A DNA stretch of 64,000 bases from Seison nebaliae (GCA_023231475.1 JALJEE010000735.1:1-64000); one strand, 5' to 3'; shown: positions 1 through 14,312, counted from the stretch's first letter. Notes: generated from the letters alone by a model not told the origin. Made by a program: numbers and translations.

Positions 1-229
1 CGAAATAATTAAATTAGTGCACATATTTGGGCACAGACGCCCTTACAAATAACATATTCTTTCATGAAAAATAATGCCGCATTTTTTGGTGCTTTTTTTA
101 TTTTGATTGGTGAGTGACACGTGGATGATGTTCCCTTGTTAGAGAGTTATTTATTGTTAGACGGATTTTCTATAAAGCTAAATATCATAGACAAAATTTC
201 GTCTTTTAACAATGTATAATCGATATACG

Positions 230-643
230 AGTTCCATCCAATGAAATAGGAGAAATAGTGGTGAAAGACTGGGTACTCACGGAGGTAGAAGAAGAGAAAT
301 TAATAATTCGAAGTTTCATTCCTTGGAGAAGTCCCTTTTTAACCAGGCTTTGTCCTGGAGATGGTTATAATTGGAATATATAATTGAAGATGCTTTAATC
401 GAGGTTTAAGATTATTAGGCTATATTTACTTAATATTGTTAGACAAAGAGGTATACAGATATATAAATCCATAAAGAAAACCAGAAAAGGAACTATTCGT
501 TTAAAGATCGAGCTGATGAGAATTTTGATGAAGAAAGCGTAGACGATGATGAATTAGCCGGAAGTGAAGATAACGATTATTGGGAGGAAGACGATGATGA
601 TAACTGTATAACAGACGATGTTCATTTAGGATTGAGTAATTAA
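230..643 (+). CDS. 3' end of an unrecognised gene entering from the left (acidic C-terminus)
   Basis: Three short open stretches can be joined in frame: about 230-363, 419-450 and 485-643, with splice signals GTTATA...TTAG and GTATAC...CCAG. The last exon encodes a strongly acidic tail (Asp/Glu runs) ending in HLGLSN and a TAA at 641-643. The first stretch contains the ordinary-looking segment VVKDWVLTEVEEEKL. I do not recognise a family and cannot find the 5' part, which may lie outside the window. The next gene starts about 500 bases further on, on the same strand. The exon joins are inference; only the open frames are directly seen. Confidence 0.35.
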
Positions 644-1168
644 TTTAGGTTTTTTTTACGGTGATTAAAGACAAATAAGAATTACATTGCACGAAATTTT
701 TTTTAATGAATTAAGATAAAGTTTTTCGAATCGTGGAAAGGTTCTTCCACGACATATTTGTCACTGAACAATGGACAGAGTTTTGCACTTTTTTCGTTTA
801 AGATTGATTGATGTCGTAATATAATTCGAACTATAAGCCTCTCTGGCATAACACTAAAGCCTATTCATTTGTTTTTAAACTCTACAGCACTCATGACAAA
901 CAGACTTACTTATTGAAGTTTTTGAATAATCTTTCTTACAATTCTTGTTAGCATCAAAATAATTTTATAACTAATTATGTTTTTTAAGTAAAAAAATAAT
1001 GAATACGTTTACTAATTTAATAATATGGAATTATATGAAAATAATTAAGAAAATGGAGCTACAGATTGAAATTTTGAATGCTCATTAATTATTATTCAAG
1101 ATGGATTGTTCTACGAGATTTTTGAAAGATATTCACGTGCGTATAGTCAAAAATTGAATCAAACGAAG
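644..1168. other. Intergenic, no gene seen
   Basis: AT-rich spacer between the left-edge gene fragment and RRP12. I see no long open frame or repeat. It presumably holds the 3' flank of the first gene and the RRP12 promoter. Confidence 0.5.
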
Positions 1169-4100
1169 ATGGGAAGAAAGAATGCCAGGATACGAAATGA
1201 TAAGAAAGGTAGAAAAGATTTAGTAGTAAAATCTTGTAAATTGGGTGTCCATAAGTCATGGAGGAAAGGTGAGAGTTGTATATCTAATCCTACAAAAAAG
1301 AAATTTAGAGATGAGGCTAATAAGAAATTCTTTCTGCATACAGAATCCTTACCACACATCAAATTAACAGAAGATAATCTTAATAAATTTAATGAGGATA
1401 CTGATGGCACATCAAGATTGGTTGATGATGATGATATGCGATCGGTGTCGTCTTTCCAATCGTGGGCGAGTAGTTGGACGAATTGTACAACGGCTCAATT
1501 TAATAATGTTTTTCGAGTTTGGCACAAGAATTCTTCACTCCAAAAAATCATTCTTTCACTACTCTCAACGTTCAATGAAATTTATGAGAAGGAGTATGGA
1601 AAGAATGAAGATATGGATTTAGACGATGAAAAAATTGGTAAACGAAAAGATATTTATTATTTTTGTATCATTTTCAATCATATCGATTATTTGTTGAATG
1701 AAATATCAGAAGTAAACAGGAAGAATAAAAGAACTAATTCTACATGTGAAATTGAAGAAAAAATGGAAGATGGTGGTGAGATTGTCGACGAGCAACAACT
1801 CCATTTCGATATTGGAGATCATAAAAGACGAATTATCGAAATCAATAGTCATATGACGGGATGTCTATATTTGCTGAAAGAGTTGATACGTTTCATCGAA
1901 CCGAAAATCATCTCTTATCAATACGAAAGATTGATGCCGATATTGAAGAAGATTCTCATACAATTTTCAAATAATTTTGATGAGAAAATTTCGAATGATC
2001 AACAAGTGTTAATATCATCAACACTTCTCATCTCAACGTGGATGATGAAGAAGAAGAATCACCATACTCCCTGTCTCAATCAGGAATATGATAAAGAATT
2101 TTTGAGGATACTCCTCAAATTTATTTATCATCCACTCGATCATATTCGACGGAATTTATATCGATCAATTCAACGCTTGTTAAATGGAGAGAATGAAGTT
2201 TTATCCAAATTTACAATTCTGATTCTTATCGACGATTTTGATATTTTGATCAAAGAAGAAGAGAAAAAAACTTTGAAAAATTTGAGTCAATTATTATTTT
2301 TTATAAAGAAAATTATTTCGATAATTAATAATTCTGATCAATCAATATTATGTGAGAAGATTATCATACGATTATTACTTTGTTCAATTGTGGGATTAAA
2401 AATGGATTGCTTGAAAATTCTCTTGGAAATTACGAGACGTAGTCACAAAAAATCATTCGATGATGAAAATAAAAGAATTGGTGTTCATCGATCATTAATT
2501 ATTAATATTCTCCAATTGACAATGACATTGATTGAGAAGAATAATCAACAAAATAATAATGATGATACAATTCTTTTATATTTCTGTATTGTCATGCATT
2601 CGATGAAACGTTTAGCAGAGATTCATATTTTAGATCCGTTATCAGAAGATTGTCTGAGAATTTTATTGAAGAATTATCAGAAATCAATATCGATCATTTT
2701 CCAATCGATTAAACGGATTGGAAAGAATTTACATATAATCCTCAACGGAATACTTCTTCATGTATTCCATCCCATAAATCAATCGAACATTTCCATCAAC
2801 CCAATTATCGAACAGCATTTGAAGGAGATTGGAGAACAATTAAATATTTTCAATCCGATTGAAAATGATGGAATAATTATTCATTTTATTGGTAACTATA
2901 TCAGTTTATTCAACAAACAACAACTCGATCAATTTGCGAATTATTTAGACATGATCATTCGGAAAATAATTCTACTTTGTTGTATGTGTGAATCGAAAAA
3001 AACTGGAGAATTTAAAACGGCTGAGAAGGAAAAGAAGAAATTCGTTTCTGCTCAACAACTCTCTAAATTCTGCGAATATGCATTAATGCGATGTATAAGG
3101 AATCATTCACCTTCCATAATAATTAGTCGATTAAAGGAATTTTTGCCATATGTTCAAATTGGTGGAAATGACGATGGAACTATTTCTCTGGAAACAAAAC
3201 CGTTTATTGGACAAACAATGAAAAATGAATTTTCATGTGAAAAAATGAAATTTTCTTGGCTACTCCCACTAATTCGAGTGGCATATGAAAGACAAATTAA
3301 AATGTTGAAAGTTCACGAAGGCCAAATGGAATTCTCTCAATTTTTCAATATTTGGGAAGTGATCATCGAAAAATATTCAACAATTCAATCTCAATTGAAA
3401 ATGGAGAATGATATTGAAGTTTTCACTATTCTTCAAACATTAAAATTACAAATTTGGGATCTGTTTCAATTCTATTGTAAATTTGGAATGATAAAAAATG
3501 AATTTGTTGATGAATATCGTAAACATTTAACCGATATCGGCAAATATCTTTCAGACGAGAATTTAGACGAAGAAATTCTCATAAGAATCGTTAGAGGATT
3601 AAAATGTTTATTATTAGAGAAGAATAATGGGGAAGTGACGAAATTATTTTCAAATAAATTGGCAATAAAATTTCTGCAAGTTCTTATGAATCTTTTCATC
3701 GATTCGAATCATAAGAATTATTTTAATTTATTTCGTGATACGATAATTCTTTTATTGTGCAAATTTGATGAATGGAATTCGAAGGATATGTCATCGATCA
3801 CCACCAAATTATTAGATAGTTTCAAGAACGGAATTTCTGCGAAAGATGGAATTAATGAAAATACTTGGAATATTGTCGACATGTTTTCTTTTCTTTTGCC
3901 TCGATTATCAAATGGTGATGTTACGGAAGTCTTAACTTTCTTCCACGAGATGATGATGAAAGAGAATATGAAAAATCAAAAGAAAATTATGAGATTTCTT
4001 CCTCGTCGTTTATTTCGATTATTATTCGAACATCTTTCTGATGAAAATCGATTAATATCCATCAATACTGATGAAGATAAAAATGATAAATCGGAAATGA

Positions 4101-5997
4101 ATAGTGATGATGATGATGATGATGATGATAATGATATGAATATAATAAATTTATTAAAATATTCAAAAATCGAATCGATCAAATTGAAGACATATTCCGA
4201 TAATCCTCATCCATTACCAGATGTTTATCGGATATATATCGATAGTATTCCATTATTGCAAAATGCTTTCACTTCAACCAATATTTATCGATTGAAATTT
4301 CTCAATATTCTTATTCGATATATTCCAACTGTCATATCTCAATCTAAAAATGAGATTGAGATAAAAAATAATTTTCGCCAATTCATTTCTTTGGTTCATG
4401 GAGAGATTTTGGTGATGTTGAATTGTCCCAATAGTTCTGGCGTTTTTTTGGCTTATCGCACCATCATTGAGATGACGAAAACCATTTTCAAATCGAATTT
4501 ATATGATGAATCGGATCATACGAATTTAGGTGAACAAGTCATCAATTATTTGAAAAGATTCATTTTCGTTAATTGTTTAACGATGGAATCATCTCCTCTT
4601 TTAACACAAACATCCATTCTAGCGTTGACGAGAGTGATTTATGAATATCGATTAGATTTTTTTGAAAATGAAAAAAACTTTTTAAAAGACAATTGTTTTC
4701 CGATAATTCTGTTGATGTTAAACAACATGAATAGAGATATCGCTACACCAAGTATTTATTGTTTACGAGTGATATTGATGGAAATTTTGGAAATGAAGAA
4801 AACGAAAAATTTACCGAAATTTTCTGATTTTATTTTGAGTAAAGTGTGTGAAAGTTTAATGAAATTATCTTCTGATATGAGATGTTTCCTTCGTCATAAA
4901 ATCAAATCGCTTCTTCAGTTTATTGTCCGACGTGGTTATGGTGAATGGATCCGTGTCAAAGTATCGAAAGATGAACATTTAACTAAACAACTGAAATATG
5001 TGATGAAGAGACAAAAAAAAATTACAAAAGAAAATGATGGAAAATCTGGGAAGAGTTTGATGGAAGTTGGTTCGACAACTGGTTCAGAAACGAAATCATT
5101 CGCCAGTTTGAAAACGATTGAGAAAGCGATCGATGATATAGAGGAGAGTGATGATGATGAAATCGAAACACATAAAAATTCGAAGAAATCAACATGGAGT
5201 CAACGTCGTCAACGATGGAAAGAGAGAGAACAAAGAAATATTTGGTTAATAGATGAAGAAGAAAATGAAGATGTGGAAGATCCGATAAATTTCTTAGATT
5301 TTGAAGCGGTCGCTGCTCGCATTTTCCGGAAGACATCGAACGATAAGAAGATGGAAGAACAAAATACAGAAAATGATGATGATGATGATGATGATATCGA
5401 TATATTCGAAGACGAAGAAACTGGAAAGTTAATTATTGGAAAAAATAATTCAACGAACAATAAGACAAAATTAATGGAATCGACAAATCATCTGAATCAA
5501 AAGAAACAATTGACGATTTCTGGAGAAAAAGATAATTATTTTGATGATGATGATGATAACGATGATGAACAGGATATGATGCTAAACGATATGAAATCAA
5601 CTTGGACGTCAAATACGAATAAGCGTAAAGATCAATTGAAAGAACATTTGGAAAGGGAACGATTGAAGAAGTTGGAGAAACAGAAAGCGTTCGAAAATAA
5701 AGTTATGAAGAATGTGGAATTAGGAACAAAATTTAAAGGAAAAGTTAGAAATTATATCATAACTTTTTTTTTCTAAATAATTTTCTTTTACAGAAAGGGA
5801 AAGGCGATGTAAAACGCAGTGGCGATTCGGAACCTTACGCTTATATTCCGATGCAGAAATCTTTATTAAATCGAAGGTTTTATTTTCATTTCATTTATTT
5901 TCTATTCAAATTTTATCTTTCAAATAGGAAACGATCGAAGTATGAAGGAATTGTTAAGCGTGTAATGAAAAAGAATCCGATTATCAAGAAAAAGTAA
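1169..5997 (+). CDS. RRP12: RRP12-like ribosome biogenesis protein
   Basis: Three exons: 1169-5743, 5794-5876 and 5928-5997, giving 1575 residues. RRP12 is a nucleolar/nuclear HEAT-repeat protein for pre-ribosome maturation and export. Seen in the sequence: a basic N-terminus starting MGRKNARIR, a long helical repeat body with the RRP12-like segments FSWLLPLIRV and SILALTRVIYEYR, the segment SSDMRCFLRHKIKSLLQF, an acidic Asp-rich stretch, and DPINFLDFEAVAARIF. The C-terminal signature PYAYIPMQKSLLNRRKR is split by intron 2. The frame is also open from an ATG at 1106, but 1169 is preferred because RRP12 proteins begin MGR. Introns are 50 and 51 nt with GTTAGA and GTTTTA donors. Almost all coding sequence sits in one 4.6 kb exon. 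A GAT microsatellite at 4105-4131 encodes poly-Asp. Confidence 0.93.
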
Positions 5998-6237
5998 AAT
6001 TTTTATCGTAAATTTTAATTTTATTAAATTTGTCTGCTTGAAATTAATTAAATTTTCCACTACTCAATTCAAATAATCTATTAATGTGATCAAATGTATA
6101 TGATGAAAAGAATAATGATAAAATGTGAAGGATTACTATTTTTAGAACATCTAATAGTTTGTGAAATGATCTTAAATCAAATTCTCTGATTGTTGAGAAT
6201 AAACTAAAAAAGAGAAAATATAAAAAATGAGAATAAA

Positions 6238-9200
6238 TTAGGAAATCGAAACATTCATTTCGATGGGAATGTAATGTTTCGAAGCAAAGCGATTATCGTC
6301 TTTATATCGACTCATAAATTCGGTATGATGACAATTTGCTAATTCAACGTAGAGCATTTCATTCTTTAGATTAGCAATTAATTTTTGATATGCCATTCCA
6401 TATGGAATTTTACTTTGATAATATAAATGAGATTTCTTCATTAAAATTCGTTTTCTTGTCGAAGTATTCATATCTTCTGTTTTCGCTTCAGCAATCACTT
6501 TCAAATATCTTCCCGGTTCTATTGACATCTTAATCGTATCCATATTGTACTCCTTCACACATAAACAAGAAAATGGTGCGGTTTCTAAAGGAATATGTCC
6601 ATTTGAATTGTGGTCGAATTTATTTGATTTATCAACATCAATTTTATTGATGGAAGCAAATTCCGATGTTAATTTATCAATATTTATTTTTTGCGTTGAC
6701 AACGGCAATATTCGACCACAACTTTTCGATCTAGGGAAATCGGTTGGTCGTGGTTGTGGTTCCTGTTGATGGTTTTGCTTTTCTCTGACAGGAATTTCTC
6801 TTGTTATTTTTGTACTGAGGAAACGTTTCGTCGCATCTTCCACTGGGGTTTGGTCAAAACTATGATTCGATTGACGATCTATTAATGAAAAAAAAGAAAA
6901 ATTATTGGATAATAATAAAATTTTGGGAAAATGAAACTTATAGGAGTATAGGTACCCATAAAGGCTTTTATTGTGTGAGAGAAATTGGAATATGGACCTA
7001 ACGGCGTTATAGGTCGACTATTGAATAATGATGACGATCTGCCTCCAGAATTATTATTATCGATATCAGTTAACGGTTTATTATTTGATAATTTATCTTT
7101 TAAGAAAATTTTTGGATCCAAAAATGTCGGACGTTGTCGAGTATTTGCTTTCTTCCTTTCATGATTCAGATCAGTATAATTCTTATTTGGATGAATTGTC
7201 AACTTTTGTTCAGGAGAAGAATTCGTATAATTCGAGCGGTGACTAAGTGAATCAATTGCTGATAATGTGATTGATTGTGTAGTGGAATCGAATGGAGATT
7301 TATATTTGGAATTAATGTAAAAAACCGGATTGCTAATCTCATTCGTTTTATTATCTATTGTTGTCATTATAGAATTAGATGAAATACTTGACGATGTTAT
7401 TATGGTTGATGGTGAGAGGGGCGTTGTAGTTAAAGTGATTGAGGATGAATATTTGTTATCGAATCGATATGTTGACATGGCAGGTCGTTTATAAATATTT
7501 CTCGTTGTTGCTGTTCGTCCGACTGATTTCAATAATCGATCACGTTGAAGATCATTTAAATTTTTCCTTAAATTGGATAATAATGTCGATGTTGGAGTAA
7601 TGGCATGTAATTGATCATCTAATAATTCGGCATTTGAAAATGATTTCGAGTAACTGTGAACGGGAGTGAAATGACCAATTTCAGAATAATCTCTCGATGT
7701 TTCTTCTTGTAAATTTCCACTTGCCGTCGATGTTGTGAATGATAAAACGTTTTCGTTCTTCGTTTGAGAAGTAAGTGAAGATGAGGTGGAAATGGATGAA
7801 TTATATTTGGGATTATTCAAGTATTTGCTCTTCCAATCCCTAAATTCTCCATTTCTATGAAGTTCATTCGGTTTCTGGATATGAGAAGATTCGACCGATT
7901 TTGTCGATGTAAATTCATTAGTTGTCGTTGATAAAGGAGCGAAATTCTTCCTTTTTAAACTCTGATAACTATAACCTTCAGTAGCGACACTTGTCTCATT
8001 ATTTATTGAAACATTCACCGAATTGTTGATTGACTTCTCATTATTCTTCAGTTGATTATTGGCAAATCTTTGCGAATATTTTAATCGATATTGCGAAATA
8101 ATATCATCAACGTCTTCTCGTCGTTTTAATGGATCATCGCGTCTTAATAATCTCATTGATCGTCTACCAAATAAGAAGTTGGAAGTATTGTCATCATGAT
8201 TTTCCTCATTCTCCTTCGTTTCTCTTTGATTGTACATTAAATATGAATCGATAGTATTTTTCTCGTTCTTCTTCTTCTTCTCATTTATGATCTGATTTGA
8301 CATTGCTATAGCATCACAATTATTGTTGTTGATATTCATTCCTAGACCACCAATGTTAGTTGTCACTTTCTCTCCATTCACAACATCCTTCTCACTCGTA
8401 TTCGCAGACGTAGTAACAATCGTTTCATTCGGAGGAGATATTGTCATTGATTTCGATAATAATGATTGTGAAGACGTCACTATTATTGGTGTTGTTTGCG
8501 AAATAGTTCCAGTAGGTAATGACGAAGAAACGATCATGGTGTCTACTGTAGTGGAAATATGAGGAGTAGACGTACCAGGAAATTGTTGTTTCGATGATGT
8601 CAATGTAGAACTTGCCACTTTCCTTCCACAAAATATCTCAAAAGATCTACCTGTAATATCTGTAATTATTTGATTGTTTTTGACTGAATCGTCAATTGAT
8701 TGATAATTCTCATTATTCTCATTTTCTTTATTGTTCTCAATATCCGATTCTTTTATTTCATTGAATTTTTGTGAACGAATAAGATCATTCGTTTCATCAT
8801 TCTTTTGAAATTCCTTCAAATTCATTTCATTATTCGAATATTCATCATCAGCTTCTTTCAATTCGAATGATAATGATTTGGTACTCGATTCATCTTCTGG
8901 CACTTCGTCGTATATAGTCTCCGAATCTTTCCTATCCATATTTCCCATCTGATTTGTTACGACGTCAGATGTCTCTTTGTTCGCATTTTCCCCTTCACTT
9001 TGTGTTGACATTGTAAAAGAAGATGATTTTGTGTCATTGACATTGTTGTTGTTTTCATAATTATTGTTATTTTTCTTTGATTCATTCATTGAGTCATTTC
9101 GTACATTAATTTCCGCATTACTCACAACATTCGATATATGTTCTTCTTCTTCTTCTTCTTCTTCTTCATTGTAATTTCTCGTTGATAAGTTGGATGAAGT

Positions 9201-10327
9201 TGACGATGAAAAATCCACAAATTGTCTCGAATCAACATATTTCTCATTCGTTTCAATATCAACCGTTGTTTCATCATCCGACGAAATGATTATATCATTC
9301 ATATCATTATTCTCATCATTTATTTGCTCCAAATTCTCTGATACTGAATAATATTCGTTCTTCAAATTTACCGATGCGCTCAATTCTTCTTCTTCATCAT
9401 CGTTCGATATTAATGACTTACTTCTGACACTATCTCTACCCTCCATATCAGAGGGTCGTTCTTCATAAGATAAGGGATCCTCTGAAATCGTTGACAAATT
9501 TGACGGAAGTATCGAAGTATTATCGAACGAATCAGTCATAAGAGAATTATCTTCTTTCTTTCCTGTCGATGATGTACTCGAAGTTTCATAAAGATGATTA
9601 TCATTCTCGTTCTTATAATATTTCTTTAACATCTTCTCATTCGTATCAGTCGATTGGATTTCTTCCCCACCTTTCTTTCTCAGTTCGACTGCTTCCTTTA
9701 TGGAGAGTTTAGGAATGATAATAGACATTTCATTTTCGTTATTGAAATCGTATGATATCTCCTCGAGTTTAGCGGTTGTCGGCAAACTATATTTCTTATC
9801 AATTACCTGTTCATCAGTTAATAAAATAATATATAAATTGATATAATTTGTCAAAAACGTAATGACGAGAATAATTTCATCGTAAAAGTTTTAAATAAAT
9901 AGTTATCGAATAAAAACATCGAAATAAATGATTAAATAAAATGAACACCACACATTCTTTTTTCTTATAAATTATATAATAAGATATTAATTTAATATCT
10001 TTTTTCTTTTTCTACTTGTTTCTTTTAATAAAAGAACAAATTGTTTCAGAGACATATTGTTCAACAACAACTCAGATATATGACAAACAATAGACTAACT
10101 AAATCGTTTGTAAATATTCTTAATGTTTTCTCTTTTTTCTCGATTTTAACATTGATATTTGTCGGAGTATAATTTGAAATATCGATGAAGATCATGTAAC
10201 GACTGCCATCGACAGAGAGACCTCCACCGAAACCTTTTCGTCTATTGGAAGGTTGTGAGAAGTTACGGAACGTGCCAATTGTTGGACGATCGTCATTTCT
10301 TTCTAGACAATTGCTGCTTTCAATCAT
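6238..10327 (-). CDS. Giant small-heat-shock-like protein with two alpha-crystallin-type halves
   Basis: Three exons on the minus strand: 10327-10100, 9806-6956 and 6878-6238, 1239 residues in frame. The N-terminus (residues about 45-115) reads like an alpha-crystallin (HSP20) domain: strand YMIFIDISNYTPTNINVKIE in exon 1 continues across intron 1 into KKYSLPTTAKLEEISYDF and NEMSIIIPK. Near the C-terminus a second such region appears, with YNMDTIKMSIEPGRYLKVI and IPYGMAYQKLIANLKNEMLY. The roughly 900 residues between are Ser/Asn/Thr/Glu-rich, low complexity and probably disordered, with a poly-Glu run from a TTC tract near 9141-9169. Two-domain small HSPs are known, for example in flatworms, but are far shorter. 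A chaperone role is inference. Donors are GTTAGT and GTACCT. Family assignment is by pattern only. Confidence 0.72.
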
Positions 10328-10387
10328 GTCTCACGAATTCTCGTTCTTGTCAACAAATTCTTGATGAGTTTCTAAATTGTCTCTCTA

Positions 10388-10400
10388 TCATATATAAATA
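10388..10400 (-). promoter_or_regulatory. Possible TATA box of the dual-crystallin gene
   Basis: A TATATA-type tract lies about 60 bases upstream of the ATG at 10327, next to a repeated ATCGATCGATCGAT palindrome. Base composition alone makes such tracts common here, so this is weak. Confidence 0.25.
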
Positions 10401-13400
10401 TCGATCGATCGATATTAGTAAAATCTTTTTGATCGTTCTTCACTTGATATACTTCCAGAGAAGTTTTCGTCTTTCCTCCGTTTGGGATTAGTAATTTACA
10501 ACCTCTGTCTTCCTCTCACTATTCTATTAGTAACCATATCTCAAATGTCGAACGGTTTTCTTTTATCTGTAGAAACATCAATTACATCATCAATATCATC
10601 ATCATTCAAACTTCTCTTATCATTCACTATGAAGTAGAGTTTCCAATTGATATATAGGATGTGATATGTATCTATTGAAAATAGAAGAAATTAATTAGTA
10701 AAAATTATATATATATATCTCATTCGACCAATTCCTCTCACCTAATGAGCAATATCAATCTCAATAATATTCAAATAAAATTACGTAACGAACAAAAACA
10801 ACTGACTTGTAGTGTACGGACGATGTGTTAGGATATTCGAATAAACGTCTACACATTATCAATATGTAAATTTTTCAAAAGCAAACATCAGAAGAATGTA
10901 AACTAGAAATATTCTCATATTTACCTATCTAATTCTTCCTTCATTAAATGAAACGATTGTATGCAAAATAATTAAACGTAGTCTGTTGGCGAGTTTAAGG
11001 AAGAGGAAGAATGTGTTCTGCTTTCACGATTAGTTCTTGAGAAGTGGAAGGAGTTCCTCAGACCATCGACCTTCATCCTTTCATTTCTTGTTTATAATTG
11101 GAGCAATCGTTCTTTCTTATTAGATGTTCTCTTATTTCTTTCTTTCATTTTCTTCTTTCCAAATTTACGAGAGCAACGGTTCATGTCCAAGATATGCGAT
11201 TAATGTCCTAATGACATCCTAAGACATCTAAGTGGTCAACATTCACTCGTCAGAATTACCTGATAAATATTGAATGAATTTTTTCAACGAGATGATAACA
11301 TAAAATTGTTGGTGTTCCTGAGAAGAATATAAAGGAGAGAAAGGAATTGTGAAAACAGAAGAATGTTTGGAACGATGGGACATAATGGTTAATATAAATG
11401 ATTCCATATAAACGGTTATTTGATATAAATCAAGAAAGTATTCATCATCGAAAGATAATTCGTCATTATACTCGTAATATTATGAGTCATCCATTCCATC
11501 AGAAAATGGAAACAATGGAATGATTAAAAGAAAATAATTGATATTACTTCATCCAAATAATTCTTCTTTATTCTTCCGACACACAATCTAAAAAGATCGT
11601 TCTATTCCTAAGAGAATCGTATTTATTCTCGTAAATTTACATAATATGATGTCTGTTCTCATTAAGTTGTTAATGAATTCATTGTCAATGGAGAATTTGG
11701 ATCGTCTGTTTGATTTCAATAATTTCTTTACATATTTCAATCAAATCATATGACGGACGTGTTACAGGTGTATCGATTCACATTTTCGTATATCCTTCTA
11801 ACAATTTCACACACAATCAATATTCGACGTCGTTAATGTTTTTCCTATGATATTTTTGGATGAAATTAAAAATTAGACCAATGTTAAACTTATCCATTAA
11901 ATTACTTTGGAAATTCAATTAAGAATCGTCCTTCATAATTCAAAATTCAAACCAATCGATGATAAACATTTGAAATATTTTCCTATTCTAATTCAATCAT
12001 CATCATCATTTTCCCCTCTCTTTTCACTTCTATATGGATGAAGTAAAAAAAAAGTTTTTGTGAGATGCATCTTGATATTCGGATCATTTAATTGTCGATA
12101 AAAAAACAATGTTCAGTATGGAAATAACATTTGATAAAAGCAAAGTCAATATTTCTCAAATGGTATTAATAATCGAAGAACTTCCGGAATAAAAATATTT
12201 CACCGACGATTAATAACCACGATACATTTCTTATATATTTCGTTACATAACAACTTTATTTCTATTTGCCATTTTCATATTTTTACTTCACTACTCATCC
12301 AGTAAATAAGTTCAGCTCATGAACGACATCTGGAATAAAATGGATAGTATAATATATTCTGTATCGAATACCTCTTTTTTTTACGGAAGCAAGAATTATT
12401 ATATCAAAATTTCGTCATTCTATTCCTTCCATCATTCAGACAAACAATTACCTAACTATTAGTTGTCGAGAAAAAGAATCGAAACGAACGGACATCTCGT
12501 CATTAATTTTGGAGACTAATGAAAAGTTTACGAGAATCATATGATGATGAAATGAATGTCGTAAATGTTCGTTTCTCTCGTGAAATCGCAGAAATCTACC
12601 ATCGTAATAATAACACTTGATATTTTATAGGTCTTCATCCAACTTATGTGTAAGTTGAAGATAAGTAAAAGTTGAGATAACCTTGCTTCAAGAAACATAT
12701 GAACATCATATGGGAAGGAAATTTTATGATTTTGTTTTATTTCTCCTTCTTTGTTAAGTTACACGTTTGTTAAAAGTTTGATTCCCCATCTAGATGGTTA
12801 ATTAATTTCATTAAATACGTACCTTTTTAATTGAATATCTCATAAGTCGAGTCTTATAAGCATTATCGACTCATTATTATTAGTTAAATAACAAAGAAAA
12901 TTAAATGACATTTAATTCTATCGAACACTTTCCTTCTGTGTACAAAATCCGAGATACATTTTCTCCATGTTCAGAATATGATATTCTTTAATACTTATTC
13001 ATAATCTATAAAAATAATCGATAAATGAGCGAAAGACCTACAAAAATAATAATCTTTTAACATGAGAATATATTAAAATTTTTTCGATTTCTTTATATAC
13101 TTTTCCTCTATTTATGAAATAAAGTTAGACATCTGTTAGACTTACTACGATAGACTATAGTACTTATGTTAGTTTGTAGATTAACTATTATTCTAGAAAT
13201 TTTTGAAAAACATTAAATTATCTTGGTGCTTGTGGAAATAAAAGTTCTCACTCGAAATTTTCAACAATAGAAAGTTATGTAACCGAAATTATAGATAAAG
13301 AATTCTTAAGACAAAAAGGTTACCGTTGTAAGTATACAAATACATCGGTATACTTCGCTTGTATATTTAATTAATTCATTAATATGTTGTATGTTGGAAT

Positions 13401-13733
13401 GTTTTGCAATTCAGCCCATTTGATATGAAATTGAATTCTGAAATATGATTAATTGATCAAAAGTCAATACAATAAAACGAAATTATTAAACCTTTACTTA
13501 AATATATCGTATAAAATAATAAGTATAATTGGGAAATGTTGCTAAACATTTTTTTGAATAAGATTTTTATTTAAAAGTTAGTTAATTTTCAGCAAATATT
13601 TCCGAAGTTGTCTTATGAAACATTCCATTATATACGTCAAACATGATTTAAGTAGTTTAATATGATATAACTTAAAACTATATTGGTATAATTGGTCACT
13701 TAATTTAGAGACTTGGAGAGCTATTTCGGGTTA
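10401..13733. other. Long stretch without a recognisable gene
   Basis: About 3.3 kb of AT-rich sequence, broken in all frames. I see no exon chain, RNA gene or clear repeat. It could contain regulatory sequence, non-coding RNA or short exons I could not link. Confidence 0.5.
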
Positions 13734-14312
13734 CGGAGCAGAACTCACTCTGGTTTCAGTTCACACTCTTTTCTATTTTCGGAGTGGAACTCACTCCAAC
13801 TTCGGAGAGGAAATCACTCTATTTTTCTATTTCGCAGCGGAACTCACCCTGAAGAAATTCACCTTTTTAGTTGAAATTCGGAGAAGAACTCACCTCAAAA
13901 ATAAATTCATGAGGACCATCAGAGATTCTTTCCTATTTTACCAATTTTAGAAACGAAGTGAGTTCCTCTCCGAAATATCATAAAGAGGGTGAGTTCCTCT
14001 TTGCACTGAAAATAATGAGCGAATTCCTCTCCAAAATATCATAAAGAGATTGAGTTCCTCTGTATACTGAAAATAATGAGCGAGTTCCTCTCCGCAATAT
14101 AACTAGATAACTGAGTTCCTCTCCGAAATTGAAAAACTGAAGTGAGTTCCACTCCGAAATTGAAAAAAAATGGGTACGTTCTCTAAAATGATAATACTGG
14201 GTGAGTTCGTTTCCGAATTGAAGTATTAAGCCTTTTTTCACAGAGTGAATTTCGCTCCGAAATTAGAGAGATTTCCATTCCGAAAATTAAAATAAGGATG
14301 GGTTCCTCTATA
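13734..14312. repeat. Palindromic minisatellite (inverted arrays of one ~20-bp unit)
   Basis: The left part (13734-13900) holds about five copies of a unit near CGGAGNGGAACTCACTC, spaced 20-50 bp. The right part (about 13955-14312) holds roughly nine to ten degenerate copies of its reverse complement, near GAGTGAGTTCCTCTCCGAAA. The arrays therefore face each other and a transcript could fold back. The longest open frame across it is simply the repeat read through. It may be a foldback transposon or a decayed short tandem array. Seen directly; origin is inference. Confidence 0.85.

Noticed and set aside
4105-4131. GAT microsatellite considered as a regulatory repeat
   Set aside because: It lies in frame within RRP12 and encodes a poly-Asp stretch, as expected for this protein.
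13978-14241. 87-codon minus-strand open frame
   Set aside because: It is the palindromic minisatellite read through; its apparent peptide repeat simply mirrors the DNA unit.
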